Assembly (NCBI RefSeq): GCF_000237925.1
Contig: NC_031495.1
Coordinates: forward strand, 4,813,852 to 4,877,851
Direction: 5' to 3'
Length of the DNA stretch: 64,000 bases
DNA from: Schistosoma mansoni
Taxonomy: Eukaryota > Platyhelminthes > Trematoda > Strigeidida > Schistosomatidae
A program made the position numbers and the translations under genes. This document shows positions 43,255 through 54,560 of the stretch, piece by piece. A model generated the notes under the pieces. That model did not search any database. It saw nothing but the letters and a program-made list of their open reading frames with translations, and was not told the origin of the DNA. The first letter of the stretch is position 1; each line of letters starts with the position of its first letter.

Positions 43255-43302
43255 ATGCCTGTTGACCCTCGTGGAGGAGCAAAAGCCGACTACCAGCATT
43301 GT
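43255..43302 (-). mobile_element. Short RTE-like family 2 3'-end stub
   Basis: On the - strand it reads CCAGCATT-like end of the coding region reversed through GCCTGTTGACCCTCGTGGAG, which matches the 3' end of family 2 copies (17440-17485). About 48 bp; flank duplication not found. Confidence 0.6.
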
Positions 43303-43742
43303 TTTACAATACTGAACTGATTGATATAGAGTTTATAATTGAATCAGGTTGTAGGTTATGGGATGTTGAAATGATAGATAAAGATTTGCAAATCGAGTGT
43401 AAGCTTCCAAAGGTTTTGTTTTTCACTGAACTAGATGACTTAATTTCAGAGCCTTCATTGTTTTCTGGATAATATTGCCTGAAGTTATAATGAGTTATGG
43501 CTAGTGAAGTTTAGATATGTCTGGAATGAAATCGCTGTCACCAATAACATTGGATGACCATCACATTATATTACAAACTGTATTCTCAAAGGATGTATGT
43601 ACAACTCTAAATTCATAAATTCGACAATTAAAGATGTGAAGCGAATTCTCTTTTCACTGATGTCATTTTTTAAGCTATACGATCGTATGTACAGTTACTT
43701 GTATACGGGGGTGGTTTGTAATGGACTGTGAGGATTGCATTG

Positions 43743-44271
43743 TCCCAAATGCCCTGGTATGGCAGAGAGTGGGGAGAGTCCGCTCTCCCTCTCGAAATAC
43801 TCTCACATGACCATGAGTAATACAGCCACTGCCAGGGAAGTCCTACTCACTGCATTCTCGTGACATTACTGTTGTTTACGAAATTGAGAGGACAAAAAAC
43901 GAATGTCAGACGCTTTAACCGGGTTGGTGGACACGGTGAGTCTACCTAGGCGAGTTGTAAAACCCTCATTCCAAACCAATGGTGCATATGGGCTGTCTCC
44001 AGTATCCTGAAGGGACGAATGGCGTATGAACCAATCGTTGGTCACCGGATACCATGAGACTGCATCTCCTTAAGATGCTCCACTGTCTTGTGGATTAGGC
44101 CTTTAGGTCTAAGGCTTCGGGTGTGACCCCCTAAGAAAACCACCTGTTTCAGTTTGGGCACCTGGGCAGTATCACATCCCTCACACAAATCGAATGAGAT
44201 TTGTGCGGCCCATATGTATCTGGTGCTTCCTTGTACCAATATTTATGTGTATAAATAAAATAAATAAGTAT
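43743..44271 (-). repeat. R520 dispersed repeat, copy 8
   Basis: Full-length copy from CCCAAATGCCCTGG to a TATAAATAAAATAAATAAG tail. Confidence 0.82.
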
Positions 44272-44527
44272 TGCATCATTACATGTTTCAACTACCAACT
44301 ATAAGTTATAAAATAATCTTAGAGATATTAAGGTAAAACAAAAAACATCCAGGACCATAATAGACGTAATGAAATGTTCTTGAAAATTATATTTTTTACT
44401 TAGATCTGTTCGAGAAACTAGTTTATTCAACGATCATCGCTTGGATATTTTGACTTTCTCTAGTTGGATTACAGTTTACAAAGTTTTGATAAATTGGAAT
44501 AATGATGAGTGAAACATTTAATTTCGG

Positions 44528-44770
44528 TCCACCAGGGTGTTTGGTACCTGAGTGGTTGCGCCACAGGATTGGGCTGTACTGTTCAGATTGTATCGTTGAG
44601 GCCTATATAGTGTCTGGTTCTCCTATAGGGCGAGATTGAGCTGTACTGCTTGGGTTAAGCCTGAGCAGTGTCTGGCTCTCCTGGTAAACGTGAATCGAAC
44701 TGTACTGTTTGGGTTGCCGCGTGAAAGTCTGGATGGTGACTGGTTCTCCTGAAAACCAGTGCAAGATTAC
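44528..44770 (+). repeat. Three imperfect tandem copies of a ~65-bp unit
   Basis: Each unit has a (C/A)TGTACTG(T/C)T motif (44575, 44641 and 44700) followed by GTCTGG or CTGG and GTTCTCCT or GCTCTCCT (44624, 44679, 44747). The units are less AT-rich than the flanks. No similarity to other sequence in the window. Confidence 0.6.
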
Positions 44771-44984
44771 TTTAGCCCATAAGGGTATGTTATATAACTA
44801 ATTATATATGACTGAAACATTTAATATAGTATTTAAATAAGTAGTATGACTTATGTTTTCATCTAATAATAGATATGGATACCATCGAAACATTTAAATC
44901 ATCAGGCTTAATCAACTCTATAATATATATTAATTTTATATTACAATTAATTTAAACACAAATACTAAACAATGTTTTCAATGG

Positions 44985-45392
44985 TGAAGTAATATCAATC
45001 GATTCATGATCTCAATCAAAAACTTAGCAATCTCCACAGCCCCACACTGATAACTACCGTGTGCTCACTAGTGACTAGCTTCATGAGGGAATTCTCGGAA
45101 ATTACTGGTGGATCCAATCCATGCCAGGTAGATACATGTAACTACCTCAAACAATGTAAGATGATCTCGCAATTTCGTGGAGGGTTGAAGTTAGACATTA
45201 AAACCGTTTGATGCTGGCTCAGTGGTTAAGCGCTCGTGCGCAAGACCGAAGGTTCTGGTTTCGAATCCCGAGTGTGGGATTATGGATGCTCACAGTTGAG
45301 GAGTCCTACAGTAGGATGAAACAGCCGTCCAGTGTTTCCAGGTTTTTCATGGTGGTTTAGCATCAATCGATTTATGATCTCAATCAAAAAAA
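44985..45392 (+). repeat. Family B retroposon, nearly complete unit with repeated ends
   Basis: ATCAATCGATTCATGATCTCAATCAAAAA occurs at both ends (about 44996 and 45362), bracketing spacer, tRNA-like region (GCTCAGTGGTTAAGCGCTCG, B box GGTTTCGAATCCC) and ribozyme. The core reads TTGAGGAG with GGATGAAACAGCCGTC. The spacer part (45070-45170) differs from the other family B copies. Confidence 0.75.
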
Positions 45393-45679
45393 TGTTTTGA
45401 TCCAGTGTTAGTCTATTTATTGTTTTGAAGAAAAGCTACACAAATTTACATCGTTTCGAAAATGACTACAAATCAAAGATTTCTTAGTATATGCTTTACT
45501 ATAATTCAAAACTTTCCAATGATATACATTCAAGATACATGATACTTGATAATGACTTTCGATATTTCGAATTAACTGAAGTCTTAGAATTAAGGTGTTG
45601 AGGGATTTACTTGATAGTTAAGTATATTTGTAAACATTACAAGGACCTCAAGATTTTAAATTCGATCGATAACATTCGA

Positions 45680-45990
45680 TTAGTACTAAGAAGGACCTGA
45701 CATGCATGACATTGATCATCACCCAGTGATCAATCAATTGTGATTACATCTCAGTCCTACAGGAGGTTGGTCGCGGCCCGAATAGCTCAGTGGTAACGTT
45801 TCTGACTGTGAAGCCGAGTGACGCAGGATCGAATCCGCCAGGGAGCGTCAGTTCCCTCAGTATTACAGGCACACGTTGCTGACGAGTGCCAAGTAGCACG
45901 AAACCCGGGTCCAGGGTTTCCTGTTGACCACCATCTTACCTCAATACATCCTGTATCCCACCAATAGTCACTATCCACATCACAGAACTT
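45680..45990 (+). repeat. Family C tRNA-like hammerhead retroposon
   Basis: The copy runs from GATTAGTACTAAGAAGGACC through a tRNA-like head (GGCCCGAATAGCTCAGTGGT, B box GGATCGAATCCGC) into a complete hammerhead and a tail. Except for gene order it shares no obvious sequence with SM-alpha or family B. Confidence 0.8.
45865..45922 (+). ncRNA. Hammerhead ribozyme, family C, core intact
   Basis: CTGACGAG (45879-45886), helix II GTGC/GCAC with loop CAAGTA, GAAAC (45900-45904), minimal helix III from ACCCGGGT and cleavage triplet GTC ending at 45911. Helix I is short and contains wobble pairs, which makes activity uncertain. Confidence 0.82.
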
Positions 45991-46064
45991 TTATGTGAAG
46001 TGTTTGGTTTTTTGTCTTATTCATAATAAAAAGGAATATTCAAAGATGGATAGTGACTGGTAGT

Positions 46065-46115
46065 GGAATCCAGGACGCGTGTTTCATCCTATTTGGGACT
46101 CGTCAGCTGAATGTA
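46065..46115 (-). ncRNA. Hammerhead ribozyme, SM-alpha CCTGG type
   Basis: On the - strand: CTGACGAG, helix II GTCC/GGAT, GAAAC, ACACGCGT helix III (one mismatch), GTC directly followed by CTGG. Helix I pairs directly at the cleavage site, as in the active SM-alpha ribozymes described in the literature. Confidence 0.75.
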
Positions 46116-46403
46116 CTTGCATCTCAGATTTGTTGATGTTTACTCTGGGACTCTAACCCAGCACCTTTCGCTTCAAATACCATCGCGTTATCCACTCGGC
46201 CACTGAATCCTGATAGCCACTTGCTTGTGCGATGGGTTGAAGTTTAAATTCACTTGTTATTGTTTGTTTGAATCTTCCAATTGATGTGTTGGGACTGCAA
46301 CTGGTCAGTCTCTAATTGGCATATGTATATACCGTGCGTATTGCCTCGATATAGCCTTAATTCACTAGCATTGTTAGCAAAGATGGACAGTGACTAGCAG
46401 TGG

Positions 46404-46455
46404 AATCCAGTTTGACGAGCGTTTCGTCCTATTTGGGACTCGTCAGATGGATGTA
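46404..46455 (-). ncRNA. Hammerhead ribozyme, SM-alpha AAA type
   Basis: On the - strand: CTGACGAG, helix II GTCC/GGAC, GAAAC, ACGCTCGT helix III, GTC, then AAACTGG. Core intact; helix I interrupted by AAA and by a 5' change (CATCTGACG). Confidence 0.72.
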
Positions 46456-46499
46456 CCTGAGGAACAAACAATACTAAATGAATTTAATCTTCATTATTG

Positions 46500-47250
46500 T
46501 TTCACAATGAATAGTGACAAGTTCTTGTTTTTTTCTTCTTTTTTCTTTATTGTTGAAATTCTTCTATGTCAGCATTTATTTTCCTTTATTGTGTCACCCC
46601 ATGTTCTTTTTAATTAAAGGAATCTCAATTGTTATATGACAGTCATAATATCAGCTCAAAAAAGAAAAAATCACTTTATCCTCTCTATACTCAACACACA
46701 ATAGTAATAATGATAATAGTCATAGTTGAGTAGAATACTAATGTCCATACTATACAAACAAGTATGTTTTAATTGAAAGGTCAACCTGTCAAACACTTAA
46801 TGGATTCAGATCATATTTATGTATATATGTAATGTGTAAATAGAATTAACTAAATGATATGATTAAGTGATGCATTTATCTCATTCATTCTTTTGTCCTC
46901 CACTTCTTCTTCTTCCTCCTACTCCTCCTCCTCCTCCTCATCATCATCATCATCATCTGTTACATATTACACTCTCTCTTTCTCTATTCTGTAAACTCAA
47001 AAAAAGAGAAAAAAAGAGAAAACAAAAGCACACCTAAATGTCCTATAGAAAGAGAAAACTAAATAATTTATCATAGTCATGGCCTTAAGGGGTAATTATT
47101 ATCATTATTAGAAGCATTTTAAGTAGTCATATTTAATTGTCTGAATATATTCATATATCTAACTGAATAAATAATTCTTGTTTTACAATGTATACTAATA
47201 GGAATGAATCGAAAAGTGAATTAATTGTGTTAAATAGTCTATACATATAT
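46500..47250. other. AT-rich DNA with simple repeats
   Basis: CTC/CTT-rich run at 46900-46960 with (CAT)n, and A-rich runs near 47000. No gene was recognised. Confidence 0.5.
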
Positions 47251-47252
47251 TT

Positions 47253-47672
47253 TCATAGTTGAAATCATGAGTCAATTGAAGTTAAACCACCAAGGAAAAC
47301 CTGGAAGCACTGCTTCAAGGCCGTTTCGTTCTATTATGGGGCTCCTCAGCAGTGCTCATCCACAATCACGCTTTGCGATATTCAAACCTACCAGTCTCGC
47401 GCCAGAGCGCTTAACCTCTAGACCACTGAGCCGGCCGGCATCCAATAGTGTTTATGTCTAACTTCAACCAATCCACGAAGTTGAACAACCGTTCACCAAT
47501 TGACGTCAGTGAGTTTCTATCTCACAACAGACCTTGTTGAACTCCACTGGTTACTGCTTCTCACTAGAACTCCTGGATTTACCTCTCGAAGTCAATCACT
47601 AGTGAGCATATGATTATTATTATCAATAGGGGTTTTTGTGGAGATTTAGTATTTTCATAGTTGAAAGCTTTC
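47253..47672 (-). repeat. Family B retroposon, nearly complete unit
   Basis: Antisense copy from tail through ribozyme, tRNA-like region and full spacer to GTCAATCACTAGTGAGCATA and the next GGTTTTTGTGGAGATTTAG tail, so the ends overlap as in a unit cut from a tandem array. Ribozyme core CTGAGGAG and GAAAC intact, helix II mispaired. Confidence 0.8.
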
Positions 47673-47723
47673 AACATTTAAACACATAAGCACTAAAACA
47701 GTTAATATAACATAATGATATGT

Positions 47724-47995
47724 CAGAAGGGGATTTTGTGGAGGTTTTTAGTTATTTTATATAGTTGAAATCAAGAATCAATTGAAGCTAGACCACAATG
47801 GAAAACCTGGAAGCATTGGACGGCCATTTCGTCATATTGTGGGACTCCTCAGCAATGTGCATCCGCGATCCCGCTTCGCTAGATTGAACCCAGGACCTAT
47901 CAGTCTCGCGTACAAGCGCTTAAGCTCTAGTCCACTGAGCCGGCATCCAGGTTTTTCATGGTGGTCTAGCTTCAATTGACTCATGATTTCAACTA
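47724..47995 (-). repeat. Family B retroposon with near-intact ribozyme
   Basis: Antisense copy. The ribozyme (47810-47862) has CTGAGGAG, helix II GTCC/TGAC (one mismatch), GAAAT and GGCCGTC, with helix I CATTG/CAATG. After the tRNA-like region the end joins a second copy of the 3' arm (CATCCAGGTTTTTCATGGTG) in sense orientation, so this is also a partial fold-back. Confidence 0.78.
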
Positions 47996-48069
47996 TATAA
48001 AAATATTGATATGTATTTACGAAAACATGTAATTAACTTATTCAAACTTTTGAGTACATTTAGTAATTG

Positions 48070-48225
48070 AATTGATGAGTCAATTAAAGCTAGACCACCA
48101 TGAAAAACCTGAAAGCATTGGATGGCCGTTTTATCCTAGTATGGGACTTCTCAGCTGTACGTATCAATGATCCCACCTGCGGGATTCGAACCCAGCACCT
48201 TTGGTCTCTCGTGAGAATGTTGAAA
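48070..48225 (-). repeat. Family B fragment
   Basis: Antisense tail, ribozyme and B box (GGGTTCGAATCCCGC). The core has CTGAGAAG and AAAAC, both altered. Confidence 0.7.
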
Positions 48226-48719
48226 CATCTACTAATGTTAAGTATTTTAATAAGTTTAGTGTATAAAAGAGAATTTTGAATTGAATATACTACATACTAA
48301 TACGACAACTTTATCAATATTTTTTTTGTTTGACTTGAAAATGAGTTAATAGTAGAGGATAGTAAAGTTAGAGATTATGAATTTCGGAGATTGTTTCCAT
48401 TATAGAATAACAATAAGTAGATAAATATCAAATGCCAAATAGCAGTATACAGTTCTGTTTGTTTTCATTTGAGACCGATTTAAAATGGTTGCTTATGACA
48501 TCCCTATAGACTAAATTCAGGACTTTCAGGTTTAGGATCACTGAATTACTGAATTGGTAAATAATGATTTGTATTTCTAATTTCAACTAGTAGTGAAGAA
48601 GGTAATCTTGAATACTGTTAAAGTTAAAAAGGTTGTTTTCACTTTCTGGTTGCTAACACTATCAAAGGATACTTCTTAAGGTATCGTGCAAGAAAACCGG
48701 ATTAATATTAGTCTTTGAC

Positions 48720-48795
48720 ACCTGGGAGTAAAACCACAGAACCAAATGGACAATTACTTGAGTCCAGTCACACACAGCCTTTTTCTGAGTTCTTT
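48720..48795 (+). repeat. Diverged relative of the GC-richer island at 15770
   Basis: TTGAGTCCAGTCACACACAG and CCTTTTTCTGAGTTC follow TTGAGGTCGGTCACACACG and CCTTTTTGTGTTAGC of 15948-15985. Confidence 0.5.
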
Positions 48796-48814
48796 ATGTA
48801 TTAGCTACATATTT

Positions 48815-49225
48815 TTAAGGCTCTACAGTTCTATTGTGCGGAGCTGAAAGTTGGAAATCCACTACAACCATCATTAAGAAGTACGCAAAATACTAAATGT
48901 TCGTTAACCGGATACCATCTGCGACAGCCTGCTGTGAGATAAGACAAACCAGTTTCCATCCAAATTGGGGAAAGACGTTGGAAGTGCATAGGATATATAT
49001 TACGGGAATCAACAAACTTCATCAAGAGGCAAGCCCTAACCTGAAATCCTGAAGGCAAACGGAAAAGAGGAAGACCAAAGAACACATTACACCGGGAAAT
49101 AAAAGCAGATATGAAAAGGATGAATGTTAACTGGAAAGAATTGCCCAGGACAGGACGGGATGAAGAATGCTGGTGGGCAGGCTATGCTTCTCCACGAGGG
49201 GTAACAGGCGTAAGCAAGGAAGTAA
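48815..49225 (+). mobile_element. RTE-like family 2, 3' fragment
   Basis: Sense copy of the C-terminal coding region (GGAAGTGCATAGGATATATA, GGAAAAGAGGAAGACCAAAG) and 3' end (CTCCACGAGGGGTAACAGGC). Several stops; older than the copies at 23438 and 27039. Confidence 0.8.
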
Positions 49226-49284
49226 TGAAGTGTTATCACATTTAACGGATTAATTTCGTGATTTGAAAGTTTAGTTCTATTTAA

Positions 49285-49480
49285 TAGTTGAATTCATAAG
49301 TCCATCTAAGCTAGGCCACCATGGAAAACCTGAACGGCCGTCTTGTCCCAGTGTAGGACTCCTCAGCTGTGTGCATACACTATTCCTCATACATTATTGA
49401 GACTCGAACCCAGGACCTTTGGTCTCTTGCGCGAACGCTTAACCTCTAGACCACCGAATCGGCATCCAACGCTGTTAATG
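49285..49480 (-). repeat. Family B fragment
   Basis: Antisense tail, ribozyme (GAAAC changed to CAAGAC), B box (GGGTTCGAGTCTC) and A-box region. Confidence 0.72.
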
Positions 49481-49923
49481 TCGAACATTTTTGGTCATAA
49501 CCGTTTAATTAAATACTATTGTAACATTGTATTCATACAACAAGTTATTGAATAATTAATTTGAAATGCTACAGTGTTCAATTTGCACCAATCTTACTGT
49601 AAATAAAACATTTAAAATTTATGTATTCAGATATTATTTTGATTTATTCTTCCGTGTCCAATAAATCTTCATCTATTGTCATTGTGTTCTTACTTGCATC
49701 GTACAATTCACAGTTTCTAGTAGGAAATACTAAATTTTCTCAGTTATAACACCACTATTACGACACCCGTGTTGAACTGATGTGAACAACTGGATTGCAA
49801 GCCAAATCAAATTTGTGCTATATTTTACATTATTTGTAATTTTACATTATTTGTAATTATCACTGATATGCATATTTTGTGTGAATCGCTAAATTTTCCT
49901 GTGCTCAGTAGTCCTTATCTTCT

Positions 49924-50393
49924 AGATGTAATTCTAGTAGTTCTTGTGAGAAGTTGTGACTAGTAGAGTCCAACCCTGTGATGTGTGAGACAATTATTCA
50001 CTGAAGGTAATAGAACACGGCAGAGAAATGTTATGAATTGACTGAAGTTAAATATATACACTACTGAATTATGGTTCGATGATCTGAAGGTTAAGCAATC
50101 ACTCATGAGATCAAAGATCCTACATTCAATCCTTTATATTCTTGAGACGTTACAAACTAGATGTAATTCTAGTAGTTCTTGTAATAACTTGTGACTAGTA
50201 AAGTCCAACCCTTTGCTGTATGAGACAATTATTCACTGAAGGTAATAGAACATGGCAGAGAAATGTTGTGAATTGACTGAAGTTAAATATATACACTACT
50301 GAATTATGGTTCGATGATCTGAAGGTTATGCAATCATTCATGAAATCAAATATTCTACATTCAATCCTTTATATCCTTGAAACGTTACAATTT
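49924..50393 (+). repeat. Head-to-tail duplication of a 235-bp unit, family B-like without ribozyme
   Basis: Unit 1 (49924-50158) and unit 2 (50159-50393) are very similar. Each has a family B-like spacer (AGTCCAACCCT, ATTATTCACTGAAGG) and a decayed tRNA-like part (TCTGAAGGTTAAGCAATCAC, CATTCAATCC). The segment where family B has its ribozyme is missing from both units. Confidence 0.8.
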
Positions 50394-50626
50394 ATTAAGA
50401 TACCATGAATAGCGAATATTTCCCATGTATTATTTACCCATATATGAATAAGAAATTCTTTCAATTTTCTTATAAACGTACCATTTCCATTGATAATGAA
50501 ATAAAGAACTTTTGAAAGTTTTCATAAGTCCAATCTATTTTGTCCCTTCTATTTGATTTATCCATTTTATTTCATTCAATTCTTTTATTCATTCATTAGA
50601 CTAACTCATTATTCATCTTTATATAT

Positions 50627-50655
50627 ACTTACTTACTTACTTACACCTGTGCGTA
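50627..50655 (-). mobile_element. Possible RTE-like family 2 tail stub
   Basis: (TTAC)n followed by ACCTGT on the + strand matches the tail and last bases of antisense family 2. Too short to be sure. Confidence 0.35.
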
Positions 50656-50804
50656 TTCATTACTAACCAAATAAATTCAATAGGATTTACACAATTAACA
50701 GAAGTATTAAAGAATAATGAGTGAATTCATTCTTTTTTTCTTCTAAAGAAAAATGCCATATGAGAACAGATAAACTTGGTGTAAGGAACGAGATTCATTC
50801 AATT

Positions 50805-51025
50805 AAACAAAAAGATGGATGATGGCTAGCAGTAGAATCTAGGGTGAGTGTTTCGTCCTATTTGGCACTCGTCAACTATATATGCCTACATCCCAGAGTT
50901 GATGTTCACTTAGGGACTCGAATCCAGTATTATTCGCTGCAAACTCCATCGCATTATCCACTTAGCTAATCAATTATAATCCTAAATATCAATGGGAACA
51001 TTCAAATGAACAATACAAAATGGAT
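50805..51025 (-). repeat. SM-alpha, diverged copy
   Basis: Antisense ribozyme (TGTTTCGTCCTATTTGGCACTC), B box and A-box region, then a jump to the tail (CCTAAATATCAATGGGAACA) in the opposite orientation. Core partly retained. Confidence 0.65.
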
Positions 51026-51117
51026 TTACTATTCAATTGAGTTTTTTTAATAGATTATAAACTGAAGACAATGGACATGTAATTATTTATTCAAAAATCA
51101 ATGAAGATTTAAATTCA

Positions 51118-51362
51118 CTTGGTACTGTAAGCAGAGATGGATAGTGACTAGCACTGGAATCCAGTTTGACGCGCGTTTCGTCCTATTTGGGACTCGTCAG
51201 CTGGATATACCTGCGTCTCAGAGTTGATGTTCACTCTGGGACTCGAACCCAGTACCTTTCTCTTCAAACGCCATCACGTTATCCACTCGTCCACTGAGTC
51301 CTGATAGCCATTTGCTTGTATGATGGGGTGAAGTTTAAATTCATTTAGTATTGTTTGTTAGA
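51118..51362 (-). repeat. SM-alpha copy with intact ribozyme
   Basis: Antisense copy: ribozyme, spacer, B box (GGGTTCGAGTCCC), A box (GTGGACGAGTGGATAACG) and tail end to CAATACTAAATG. Little decayed. Confidence 0.85.
51156..51210 (-). ncRNA. Hammerhead ribozyme, SM-alpha AAA type, core intact
   Basis: On the - strand: CTGACGAG (51200-51193), helix II GTCC/GGAC, GAAAC (51179-51175), ACGCGCGT and GTC ending at 51168, then AAACTGG. Confidence 0.82.
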
Positions 51363-51639
51363 TACCTATCTCTACATGGATTGAACTCCACCGGTCACAG
51401 CTTGTTTGAAATTTCGAACAACTCTATGAATTACATCATCTTTGAATACAATCCTAAACCGTAACAATTTTTTAAAATTTCAAAATGTATAAAAGCTTGA
51501 TCTAATAATGTAACGAACCGGAAAACAAGTGTCATAATTGAATACATCCATACAAAATTACTTGTATAGTTATTAAATATTATAATTATACTACAGGAGA
51601 TTGTGTCATATTTTCCATACTTTAAAACTCCCTTCAATC

Positions 51640-51872
51640 TTTCATAGTTTAAATCATGAGTCAGTTGAAGCTAGACCATCATGGAAAACCTAGTAGCACT
51701 GAACGACCGTTTCGTCCTATTATGGGACTCCCCAGCAATGCGCATCCACGATCCCGCACTCGCGAGACTCGAACCTAGGACCCACCAGTATCGTGCCAGG
51801 GCACTTAACCGATAGACCACTGATCCGGTGTCCAACGGTGTTAATGTCTACCTTCAACCAATCCCCCTCAAT
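51640..51872 (-). repeat. Family B retroposon copy
   Basis: Antisense tail, ribozyme (CTGGGGAG instead of CTGAGGAG; GGACGAAACGGTCGTT), B box, A-box region and CAACGGTGTTAATGTCTACC. Confidence 0.75.
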
Positions 51873-51899
51873 CTCTTGTTTGTTTGTTTGTTTGCTTGT

Positions 51900-53630
51900 T
51901 TAAAAGGATAAATTAAGCTTAGTTTCCGTTGTGTGTTTATTCTTTTTTTTAATATTTGCAATCCCTGAAAAATGATTGAAAACTTTGTTTCTGGACGTTG
52001 AAAAGGTAGGTATAGTGTTTTCTACATATAAAAAGAAGTGAAACAACAGCTTGCTTAGATGTATACTGATCAGAAATATTGTCATTGTCTCCATTTTGTA
52101 TTGGTTTCCTCCTTATACCAGACCATAAATGATACAGTAATAGTAATGAAAAGGAATAAACGACACATTGAAATTTATTTGCTGACCACAGAAAAATTTT
52201 AAAAAAATAAGACCAATCTACAATGTTACAGTTCTTCTGTTATAGACTTTTAATAAAACATATACGGGTTTTGATAAATCACCTTGACTAAATAAATAAT
52301 CCATGAGGGTATGTCGACAGCGAAAAAAAATCTCCTTCATATATTACACAGTTATTAGTTCTGCATCAATATATCTATGCATGTGTGCGTATGTGTGTGT
52401 GTGTGTGTTTATTCACATCGACTAGGATACAACTGTGAAAAAGAGATGTATGTATTAACATAAGTATACACATATATATATGGTGAGAATTTCGATATAC
52501 TGATCTTTATCAGCCTAGACTATCGCCTCAGTAATTTTTTCCTTCTGTGTTTTTTTTGTTAAATAAACAACACTATAAAACAAGGGGGGAAAGATGTGTG
52601 TGTGTGTTTTTTCTCCAGAAAATAGTCGTCATCATCGGCAGCATTTGGGTTTATCAATAATTTACATCTAAGATTTTTATACACTTGGCAGAAAATTTCT
52701 TGTTCCTATACTGGTTCTTCCCTTGTTTCTAGTTTTTTTCTTCTTCTTCTTCTTCCTCAGATAAACAACATTATTAACTACACGTGTGTATGTGTGTGTG
52801 TTAAACAATCTTTTCTATAGGTTTAGGCAACAAAAATCAAGACCCGCGCCTTCAGTATCTATTATTATTTAAACAAACTCATTGTACCGTTGTGTTATGA
52901 TTGGACAAATTCTAAAATAAAGGGGGTAATAAAGATGATGATGACGTTGATGGTGATGGTTGATGAAGATGAAAATTAGTGATAATAACGTTGATGTTAG
53001 GTGATGATGGTGATGATGAAGATATTATCTTTCTAGATTATCAATGTATTGTAAGGACAATTTTTTCAATGACTACATCTATGTTGTTAAACATAGGCAT
53101 ACATTCATTCCTGTTTATTTTAAAGGTAAGAGGATTAGCCAACAACAACAACAAAAATTAACTGGAAACATATTGAAGTGAAACATGGACCATACAGTAA
53201 GAATTTCCTGAATTTATTTCTCTTCTTCACCACATACTTACACTTAATAAGGCATAGATGTATTATAGGGTAAGTAAACAAACGGATACACCTAATCACT
53301 ACAAAAAAAAATCATCACTATGAATGATCCTAGGGAGGATGATCGTTATAATACAAACCAATCAATCACTACTAATACTCAACTAGTTCTACACTATCTT
53401 GCCTCATTTTATTTTAATGTTTCCTGTAATTTTTTTAAAGAAAAACAAAAACAGGACAAGAAGGATAGAACGAAAAACAAAAAAAGAAGAAGGCGGAAAA
53501 AAACCTACAACACAAATACAAGTAGATAATAAGATAAGAATAGTGAAAGAGTGAAGGAATCGACTAAGAGTAAAATTGAGTACTGAACGAAAAATCAAAT
53601 GGTAAGTAAAGGAATATTAAATAGAATATA
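51900..53630. other. AT-rich DNA with GT and GAT repeats
   Basis: (GT)n runs near 52391-52408, 52594-52608 and 52787-52800; (TTC)n near 52739-52755; GATGATG-type repeats at 52934-53020. The K/R-rich frame at 53320 comes from A-rich sequence. No gene was recognised. Confidence 0.5.
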
Positions 53631-53636
53631 GTTTAG

Positions 53637-54000
53637 CTTGTAGGAGCAGTGAAATATCACTGAGCCCTAGCCAAATCATCCCGGGAGTTGGGTCACTGAA
53701 TATCGAACAGATCATCGATCCCTGTTAATATCATACGCCATGAACTGGCCGACGCGGTGGAGCTCTCGTCAACATCTCTGTACTCATTCTTATTAATATA
53801 TTTACGTACTCATGCTCTTTGTGTTATACAATCTTCAAAGCAGACAAAGTACTTTAATACGTCGAATAGGGTAATCCACGTTATAAGCTGACCGCGAGGT
53901 GTGACTTCGAAGTTAACTTGTTCGTTACACCGTTCCCGTCTAACTCGAGTACGCCTCTAATCATTCGACATAGGTCATTAACGTTGACAGTCTACAAGCT
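53637..54000. repeat. Less AT-rich island, possible old LTR fragment
   Basis: The island begins TGTAGGAGCAGTGAAATATC, is far less AT-rich than its flanks and holds a TATTAATATAT motif. A long terminal repeat of an old retroelement is one possibility; it has no partner in the window. Confidence 0.3.
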
Positions 54001-54114
54001 AATATAATATTCAATTACTTCTTGGATGAAGGTCATGAATGTATACCTTTAAGAATTTATATTCTAGAACGAAATTATTATATTTAATGTTAATGGATTC
54101 AATCTACTTTTGTC

Positions 54115-54560
54115 AAGTTGAGTTTGTTTTTTTGTTATTTTTCTTCATGGTATCCCTTCCAGCCATATAGAATGGTGAAGCCTAGTAGGCCCTTCTGGAG
54201 AAAAGTGCTACATCGAAGCACGGCACAACTAGCGGGGTGGGATAGCTGTTTCTCCACTGCTTACGCAAAACCATTACATAACACTCACACAGAACCCTTT
54301 TTTGTCTTTTTTGTTTTTATTTGGGCGGACTCTTTTATTTTACCTCTCTTTTTGAATCCTCAATAGTTATGCAATGACTCCTGGTAGCATTCGTAATCGT
54401 TTTTTGGGTATTGGTAGAGTGGTTGATTACGCTGATCTTCACCACCCACGATTAACCGCTCATGTTAGTTCATGGAAACAGTCCAATTAATCCAGGAGGC
54501 ACGACGAAGACCTGTGAGTTGGATTTTGTCCCCCTACATGGGGGGAGAGGTAACTTTTTT
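54115..54560. repeat. Unclassified GC-richer island
   Basis: Two blocks (54160-54290, 54390-54560) are less AT-rich than their flanks. The second ends with a hairpin TCCCCC-TACATG-GGGGGA. An 82-codon frame at 54118 has no recognised domain. It could be the 5' part of a retroelement. Confidence 0.35.

Larger units (their letters stand above)
46036..46490 (-). repeat. SM-alpha tandem dimer with two ribozymes
   Basis: Two ribozymes about 335 bp apart in the same orientation enclose one complete unit (B box, A box, tail). The first is the CCTGG type and the second the AAA-insertion type, so the two units differ. Confidence 0.85.

Noticed and set aside
53320-53529. Lys/Arg-rich frame of 69 codons
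   Set aside because: It comes from an A-rich low-complexity tract and has no domain or supporting context.
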